19,364 nt of DNA. Source: Clostridium sp. UBA4746. GTDB taxonomy: Bacteria; Bacillota; Clostridia; Clostridiales; Clostridiaceae. Numbering within the stretch: the first letter of the stretch is position 1; the number at the start of each line of letters is the position of its first letter. The position numbers were made by a program, and so were the translations under genes. This document shows positions 14,706 to 19,364 of the stretch, piece by piece. The stretch covers positions 1 to 19,364 of the forward strand of contig DHIM01000152.1 in assembly GCA_002403785.1 (NCBI GenBank), in the 5' to 3' direction. Under the pieces are notes generated by a model. The model was given only the letters and a program-made list of their open reading frames with translations. It searched no databases and was not told the DNA's origin.

Positions 14706-15514
14706 ATACCACGAATCGAAAATTACTTATTTAAGGGCAAAAATGTTATATGTGAAATTACTGGTGAAAGTGATGGGCCGATCGTCTGTATAAATGGGCA
14801 CATGGATACCGTTAATCTTTGTAAGGGGTGGTCTAAAGATACTTATGAAGGATTGGTAGAAGGTGATAAAATTTACGGGCTTGGTGTTCTTGACATAAAA
14901 TCAGGTTGTTGTGCTTCTATGCTTGCTATCAGAAAGTTTCATGAACTCCACAAAAGATTTCACGGAAAGATCATTGTAACTTTTGTTTCTGATGAAGAAG
15001 GACCTTATGGTCTTGGAATAAATGCCTTAATCGAAGAGGGATTACTTAAAGAGGTAGATTTCTCAATCATTGCTGAGCCAAGCGATGGTTTCGATAATCA
15101 ACATTTTCCGGTAAAGCTGCCCATGCAGCTTCACCGACATTGGGTATCAATGTAGCAGTTGATGCCGGAAAATTTATGTGTGAATTAGAAAAGATCGATT
15201 ATGTTGAAGAATCATTTTTAGGAAAAGGTGTTGCTTGTGTTATTGATGTAGTAAGCGATGGTGGTGCTTGCAGAATTCCAGTTTATGCTAAAGTTAAACT
15301 GTTTTGGCACATTGTTATTGGAGAAAACGAAAAAACAATAGAAAATTATATAGTGGATGCAATAAAAAAAGCAAATATTAGAAGTACTTATAAAATCTAT
15401 GCACCAACAGATGGTAGCAGGGGCTATATGCAATTTATAGTATCAAATCAAAATCACTTCGTTGCTACTTTCTTAGAATCAATAAAGGATATTTGTTATT
15501 GCGAAGCAAATATT
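14706..15514 (+). pseudogene. M20-family metallopeptidase, frameshifted and truncated
   Basis: Two frames together give most of an M20 (ArgE/DapE-like) peptidase. In the first, 14706 to about 15105, NGHMDTV (His and Asp metal ligands), the segment GLGVLDIKSG and VSDEEGPYG (catalytic Glu) are still readable, ending AEPSDGFDN. The second begins at 15110 with GKAAHAASPTLGIN, the start of the dimerisation domain, and runs to about FLESIKDI. About 25 expected residues are missing at the junction, and the phase shifts. The N-terminus (no start or ribosome site, TGA at 14703-14705) and the C-terminal metal ligands are also lost. Its 3' end abuts the leftward DUF3231 gene. It is not functional. Confidence 0.85.
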
Positions 15515-15517
15515 TCT

Positions 15518-16525
15518 TTATTTTATAAGCTGATTTCTGTCTTCCATTTGAGGTGGTTCTTCCATCCATTTATGTTCAATCATTAGTTTTCCACCTTTTT
15601 TTGCATACCCAAATGTATCCTTTGCAATAAGTGATAGTTTAATATGTAAATCACTTCTCATACTAAAAGATGTACCTAAAGCATTGTAACCTATTGCTGA
15701 GCTGGATATTAAACTGGTTGTATGCATCATTAATTTATCTGAAAAGGGTGTCTTAGTTGATTCTGTAGCTTTACCTGCCCATGTACTTGGGGGCTGAATA
15801 TCGCTTTGTAATAACAAATCACTTAAATTAGAAATAATCTTTTTTGCTAATTCTTTACCTTCTAAGAAGTATTTTTTAACTTCTTTATCTGTTGCAACTT
15901 GTGCAAATCCTATCATCAACTGCATACCAAAAATGTTATCTTCAATAGCTTCATTCAGAAAACCAACCTCAATTGTATTTAATGAGCGTTTATCAGAAAA
16001 AAGATTATTCCCACTCATGTAATTTTTATCTTCAATAATTTCTACTTGTTTTGGCATAGCTACATATGGTGGCTTTGTAAGCACTCCTTTTCCTAATAGA
16101 TAGTTTGTTGACATAACATAATATTTATCAGCAATATCGTAGTTAAGCTTTAATATATCATGAACTTCTTTCATATATGACATAGCTGAAAATATAGCAG
16201 AATGACCATAATTTAATTTCATCATTTGGCGAAGAATCATTATATTAAAAATGTCATCAAATAATGGAGGTGCTTCTCTTACAATATCGCGTTCATCAAA
16301 TCCTATTGGAATAACCGCTTTTTCATTATTAAATATATTTACGATTTTATCTTTTACACTTTGTCCTTCAGTAATATAGGCGATTATTATGTTTTGAGCC
16401 TCTTTATCAATAGTTTTATCTTTCATAAACTCACACTTTACTAACGTTGCGCACGCTGATTGATAAGTCATCCATAATGTACCTAATTCTGATGAAGTTA
16501 ATTGTATTTTTGCTTCGATTGTCAT
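15518..16525 (-). CDS. DUF3231 family protein
   Basis: A 335-aa soluble protein; the ATG at 16525 follows AAGAAGGGTTTAG. It consists of two similar helical halves (about 5-160 and 165-320), each starting with the pattern LTSSELGTLW / LNTIEVGFLN and rich in Met, Leu and Ile. The C-terminus has DLHIKLSLIAKDTFGYAKKG and WMEEPPQME, typical of DUF3231 proteins in spore formers. The family is distantly related to ferritin-like and CotF-like coat proteins, and a spore or stress role is suspected but unproven. There is no signal peptide or membrane span. Its stop overlaps the edge of the M20 pseudogene. Confidence 0.85.
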   Translation of the reverse strand: MTIEAKIQLTSSELGTLWMTYQSACATLVKCEFMKDKTIDKEAQNIIIAYITEGQSVKDKIVNIFNNEKAVIPIGFDERDIVREAPPLFDDIFNIMILRQMMKLNYGHSAIFSAMSYMKEVHDILKLNYDIADKYYVMSTNYLLGKGVLTKPPYVAMPKQVEIIEDKNYMSGNNLFSDKRSLNTIEVGFLNEAIEDNIFGMQLMIGFAQVATDKEVKKYFLEGKELAKKIISNLSDLLLQSDIQPPSTWAGKATESTKTPFSDKLMMHTTSLISSSAIGYNALGTSFSMRSDLHIKLSLIAKDTFGYAKKGGKLMIEHKWMEEPPQMEDRNQLIK

Positions 16526-16772
16526 CTAAACCCTTCTTTCTATTAAAATTTATAATATGATAATATAAGTAATATATATATGAGATTCTCATCTTTGGGA
16601 TATATATATATATAGTTCTTATGGATACAAATATGTCTTAAATATTATATCCAGAAATTTCGGCCTATATGTATTAATTTTACTCATTTATAAATAATCT
16701 ATACTTCTATTTATTATAACAAATATTTCCTAAAAATATTCAATATAACATAAGCCATTTTGAATCAAATGA
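16526..16772. other. AT-rich upstream region of the DUF3231 gene
   Basis: No gene is seen. Two runs of alternating AT (16572-16580 and about 16601-16613) flank the perfect inverted repeat ATGAGA-t-TCTCAT (16580-16592). Read leftwards, CATATTATAAA near 16550 could be a -10 element of the DUF3231 gene, but the sigma factor cannot be decided. Confidence 0.3.
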
Positions 16773-16802
16773 ACAAACCATCTGGAAATCCATATGGTTT
16801 GT
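16773..16802 (-). terminator. Terminator-like hairpin after the coiled-coil gene
   Basis: ACAAACCAT (16773-16781) pairs with ATGGTTTGT (16794-16802), a perfect 9-bp stem just past the stop of the leftward gene at 16808. The T-run is weak (TTCATTTGATT), so it may only stabilise the 3' end. Confidence 0.55.
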
Positions 16803-16807
16803 CAATA

Positions 16808-17071
16808 TTATTTAACTGTTTTAAATTTTCTTATGTCTTCCCAGTTAACATCTGTTATGGTTTCAACGTTGAGTAAATCATTTTTAATATCTTCTAATTG
16901 GCTATGTGTTTCTATTCTAACCCCTGTTAAGTCTGAGGTTTGCTCTAGCAATGAATCTAACTTATTTTCAATTATTGCCTGATTATTTTTTATATCTTTA
17001 ATATCATCCTCAATAGTTTTTAATTTTTCGAAAATTAGCTGATTTAGGGTTTGTAATAATTCATTATCCAT
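16808..17071 (-). CDS. Small coiled-coil protein, 87 aa, unknown function
   Basis: An AGGAGG ribosome site precedes the ATG at 17071. The 87-aa product is acidic and almost wholly helical, with heptad spacing of Leu and Ile from residue 5 to 70 (LLQTLNQLIFEKLKTIEDDI, then IENKLDSLLEQTSDL), so a coiled coil is likely. The C-terminus is VNWEDIRKFKTVK. It has no signal peptide, Cys or membrane span. Similar short coiled-coil proteins are frequent in clostridia without known roles. It lies upstream of, and on the same strand as, the DUF3231 gene, with a hairpin between them. Confidence 0.75.
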   Translation of the reverse strand: MDNELLQTLNQLIFEKLKTIEDDIKDIKNNQAIIENKLDSLLEQTSDLTGVRIETHSQLEDIKNDLLNVETITDVNWEDIRKFKTVK

Positions 17072-17392
17072 AAAGTCCTCCTGTAGTTATAGTTATTTTA
17101 CCTTATGTGATTGTTCAGCTGGCTTGTCCTTTATGGTATGTAGATTGATACAAATGTGCTACAGAATATGCAAATTTATATACCGGCGTTTGAGCCTGTT
17201 ATCATGTGGCTAGATCATAGTGATTATTCCATCTATATTTATATTTCTTGTAAAATTTACAGGATTGTCGTAGCTTGCGAGCATTCTTCTTTCATTTTAT
17301 TATTAATTAGAACGATATTTACAAAAACTGTATTCTAATTAATAATATGGTAATGATATATATAAGAGATTAAAAGAAAAGGGGTGAAAATT
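17072..17392. promoter_or_regulatory. Divergent intergenic region with a 12-bp inverted repeat
   Basis: This region separates the leftward coiled-coil gene from the rightward microprotein gene. Leftwards, CATACCATA (17140-17132) with GCAC 15 bases upstream resembles a sigma-K (mother-cell) promoter. Rightwards, a perfect 12-bp inverted repeat (TATTAATTAGAA at 17301-17312, its complement at 17333-17344) encloses 20 bases; it may be an operator or a terminator-like hairpin. An open frame at 17156-17338 has no ribosome site and is not called. Confidence 0.35.
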
Positions 17393-17476
17393 ATGGGGTT
17401 ACCCGCAATTTTAGGTTTATTAATTGTTATAGGAAGTTTAGTATGCTTATTTTATGCAGTACCAATAGAGAAATAA
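17393..17476 (+). CDS. Single-span membrane microprotein, 27 aa
   Basis: The ATG at 17393 follows a strong GGGGTGA site with a six-base spacer. The product starts MGLPAILGLLIVIGSLVCLF and ends YAVPIEK, TAA at 17474-17476. It is one hydrophobic helix (about residues 2-22) with a short polar end, the usual form of membrane microproteins such as KdpF or CydX that steady a larger complex. It matches neither of those, and no kdp or cyd gene is near. It lies 188 bases before adhE, with a hairpin between. Its good ribosome site and clean ending are the evidence that it is translated. Confidence 0.6.
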   Translation: MGLPAILGLLIVIGSLVCLFYAVPIEK

Positions 17477-17507
17477 TATAAAATAGTATATAAAAGAAGG
17501 AAAAGTC

Positions 17508-17550
17508 AAAACAGTACCATTTTTGAAGTAAACAACCATGGTTACTGTTT
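17508..17550 (+). terminator. Hairpin between the microprotein gene and adhE
   Basis: AAACAGTACCAT (17508/9-17520) pairs with ATGGTTACTGTTT (17538-17550), about 12 bp with one bulged A, around a 17-base loop. Only TTTATGAATTTTG follows, so it may be a weak terminator of the microprotein gene or a control element in the adhE leader. Confidence 0.45.
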
Positions 17551-17557
17551 ATGAATT

Positions 17558-17606
17558 TTGAAGATTGTTAAAAAGAAAATTAGTATAAACCCTAGTATAA
17601 TGGGTA
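17558..17606 (+). promoter_or_regulatory. Probable adhE promoter region
   Basis: TATAAT at 17596-17601 is a good -10 hexamer. It lies inside a small inverted repeat, ACCC/GGGT (17589-17605), that could be an operator. The -35 is unclear: TTGTTA at 17565-17570 is 25 bases off, but 13 bases from an alternative TATAAA at 17584. TTGTTAA is also one half of a Rex site (Rex represses adhE in clostridia), but the second half is absent. Confidence 0.35.
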
Positions 17607-17664
17607 AAATCATCATTGTAGGTTATTTTAAACACTCAAAATTTTATGAAAGAGGTGCGAATAT

Positions 17665-19364
17665 ATGAAAGTAGCAAATGTTGAAGAATCAAAAAAGACA
17701 ACTACAGAATTCGTTACAAACGCTGAAGAATTAAAAATTAGAATGGCGGAGGTTAGAGCAGCTCAAACAAAGTTCTCTACTTTCACTCAAGAACAGGTAG
17801 ATCATATATTTAAAGAAGCCTCTATTGCAGCAAATACTCAAAGAATTCCGCTAGCAAAACTAGCAGTTGAAGAAACGGGAATGGGACTTGTAGAGGACAA
17901 GGTAATAAAAAACCATTACGCTTCAGAATATATTTACAATGCTTATAAAAATTCTCAAACCGTTGGAGTTTTTGAACATGATCAAGCTGGCGGTATATCT
18001 AAAATGTATGAACCAATTGGAGTTTTAGCAGCAGTTGTGCCAACTACAAATCCAACTTCTACAGGAATATTTAAAGCTCTTATAGCATTAAAAACTAGAA
18101 ATGGTATAATTTTTTCGCCACATCCAGGAGCTAAAAAATGTACTATTGCAGCAATCAAAGTAGTAAGAGACGCAGCAGTAGCAGCAGGTGCACCAAAAGA
18201 TATAATAGCATGGGTGGACGAGCCTACGATAGAACTTTCAGGTCTTGTTATGAAAGAAGCAGATTTAATACTTGCAACAGGTGGCCCAGGAATGGTTCAT
18301 GCAGCTTATTCATCAGGCAAACCAGCTGTCGGAGTTGGTTCAGGTAATTCACCAGTAATTATTGATGATACAGCTGCTATTAAAACTGCTGTAAGTTCAA
18401 TATTACTTTCTAAGAATTTTGATTATGGTACAATATGTGCATCTGAGCAGACTATAATCGTTATGGAAAGTATCTACGAAGAGGTTAAAGCTGAATTTAT
18501 TAAAAGAGGAGCTTATTTCCTTAAACCAGATGAAACAGAGAAAATAAGAAAAGTAATATTAGTTAACGGTAGATTGAATCCGAAACAGGTTGGTAGATCA
18601 GCTTCATATATTGCAAACCTTGGTGGATTTAAAGTTCCAGAAGAAACAAAAGTTCTTATAGGAGAAATTGAAAGTGTAGAACTTGAAGAAGAATTCTCAC
18701 ACGAAAAATTATCTACAGTTCTTGGCATGTATAAGGTTAAAACTTTTGATGAAGCAGTAGCTAAGGCAGAAAGACTAGTTGTTCTTGGAGGCTATGGTCA
18801 CAGTTCAGCATTATGGACTAACGCTATTAAATCTAAAGAAAGAATAGCTAAGTGGAGTTCAATTATGAGAACCGGAAGAATATTGATCAATATGCCAACT
18901 TCTCACGGCGGAATAGGAGATTTATTCAACTTTAAGACTACCCCTTCATTAACACTTGGTTGTGGATCATGGGGTGGAAATTCTACTTCGGAAAACGTTG
19001 GAATAAAACAACTATTAAATATTAAAAACGTAGCTGAGAGGAGAGAAAATATGCTCTGGTTTAAAGTTCCACAAAGGATTTATTTCAAATATGGTTGTCT
19101 TGAACTTGCAATAAGAGAATTAAATGTATTGGGTAAGAAAAAAGTACTTATAGTAACTGATCAGATTCTTGTCGATCTTGGTGTTGTTGCTAAAGCTACA
19201 AGAGTATTTACTGAACTCGGAATAGATTTTAAAATATTCTCAGAGGTATTGCCAGATCCAACTCTAGCTACTGCAAGAGCAGGTGTTGCAGTATTAAACC
19301 AATATAAACCAGATACAATTATGTCAATTGGTGGAGGATCACCAATAGATGCAGCTAAAATCAT
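17665..19364 (+). CDS. adhE: Bifunctional aldehyde/alcohol dehydrogenase AdhE (partial, 5' 566 codons)
   Basis: A fused enzyme reducing acetyl-CoA (or butyryl-CoA) to aldehyde and then to alcohol with NADH, the main fermentation route to ethanol or butanol. The ATG at 17665 follows AGAGGTG. Residues 1 to about 440 are the CoA-acylating aldehyde dehydrogenase: PTTNPTSTGIFKALIALKTR, a GSGNSPVIID loop and the catalytic Cys258 in GTICASEQ. A linker with TLGCGSWGGNSTSENV and a VPQRIYFKYGC segment leads into the iron-dependent alcohol dehydrogenase, which has begun with KKVLIVTD and GGGSPIDAAK (NAD and metal binding) when the window ends. Full length is about 860-870 aa. AdhE typically forms spirosomes. 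No internal stops were seen. Confidence 0.97.
   Translation, partial: MKVANVEESKKTTTEFVTNAEELKIRMAEVRAAQTKFSTFTQEQVDHIFKEASIAANTQRIPLAKLAVEETGMGLVEDKVIKNHYASEYIYNAYKNSQTVGVFEHDQAGGISKMYEPIGVLAAVVPTTNPTSTGIFKALIALKTRNGIIFSPHPGAKKCTIAAIKVVRDAAVAAGAPKDIIAWVDEPTIELSGLVMKEADLILATGGPGMVHAAYSSGKPAVGVGSGNSPVIIDDTAAIKTAVSSILLSKNFDYGTICASEQTIIVMESIYEEVKAEFIKRGAYFLKPDETEKIRKVILVNGRLNPKQVGRSASYIANLGGFKVPEETKVLIGEIESVELEEEFSHEKLSTVLGMYKVKTFDEAVAKAERLVVLGGYGHSSALWTNAIKSKERIAKWSSIMRTGRILINMPTSHGGIGDLFNFKTTPSLTLGCGSWGGNSTSENVGIKQLLNIKNVAERRENMLWFKVPQRIYFKYGCLELAIRELNVLGKKKVLIVTDQILVDLGVVAKATRVFTELGIDFKIFSEVLPDPTLATARAGVAVLNQYKPDTIMSIGGGSPIDAAKI

Noticed and set aside
17156..17338. 60-aa open frame on +
   Set aside because: No ribosome site, starts within the promoter area of the opposite gene, and its sequence looks like random translation of AT-rich DNA.
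1..19364. tRNA, rRNA, CRISPR array, insertion sequence or prophage
   Set aside because: No cloverleaf, CCA ends, regular short repeats with spacers, transposase or phage proteins were recognised on either strand by eye.

Overview
The window is low-GC, endospore-forming Firmicute DNA, most probably Clostridium sensu stricto. The evidence is the AT-rich codon use, strong GGAGG-type ribosome binding sites, a SpoVD-type penicillin-binding protein, a SleB-like hydrolase, a fused AdhE, and small clostridial protein families. The species cannot be named from the sequence. A DbpA-type helicase next to a cold-shock protein, plus several decaying genes, would suit a cold-adapted clostridium, but that is only a guess.

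Layout. 1-185 (-): 5' end of a probable diguanylate cyclase. 431-890: a small ORF, a rubredoxin gene cut off after 19 codons, and a possible membrane-protein remnant on the other strand. 886-1086 (-): small clostridial protein. 1294-3268 (+): a secreted protein with a C-terminal LPKTS sorting signal, overlapped by the gene for a class D-type sortase; this is the clearest two-gene system here. 3669-5534 (+): orphan soluble PAS histidine kinase with a DUF1638-like N-terminus. 5771-6283 (+): an N-terminally truncated DUF2975 membrane-protein gene followed by an intact YozG-like XRE regulator. 6346-9704 (-): four separately expressed genes, namely a cyclase/formamidase-family enzyme, a DbpA-like DEAD-box helicase, a 45-aa zinc ribbon and a cold-shock protein, with a dead membrane-protein remnant on + at 8834-9058.

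10099-11279 (+): a promoter, a structured leader resembling a compact ydaO (c-di-AMP) riboswitch, and a triple-LysM SleB-type wall hydrolase. 11701-13896 (+): SpoVD-like class B PBP with two PASTA domains, followed by a 36-bp perfect palindrome acting as terminator. 14129-14599 (-): RpiB-family isomerase with Asp where classical RpiB has its catalytic Cys. 14706-15514 (+): M20 peptidase pseudogene. 15518-16525 (-): DUF3231 protein. 16808-17071 (-): coiled-coil protein. 17393-17476 (+): a 27-aa single-span microprotein not previously called as an ORF. 17665-end (+): adhE, cut by the window edge.

Themes. Cell-envelope work (sortase and substrate, LysM hydrolase, SpoVD) makes up much of the window. 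At least four gene remnants (rubredoxin, DUF2975, a multi-span membrane protein, M20 peptidase), and perhaps six, point to active gene loss. The points most worth following up are the compact riboswitch candidate, the GC-rich sorting-signal-plus-sortase block, the DUF1638-like histidine kinase, the Asp-for-Cys RpiB and the microprotein before adhE.
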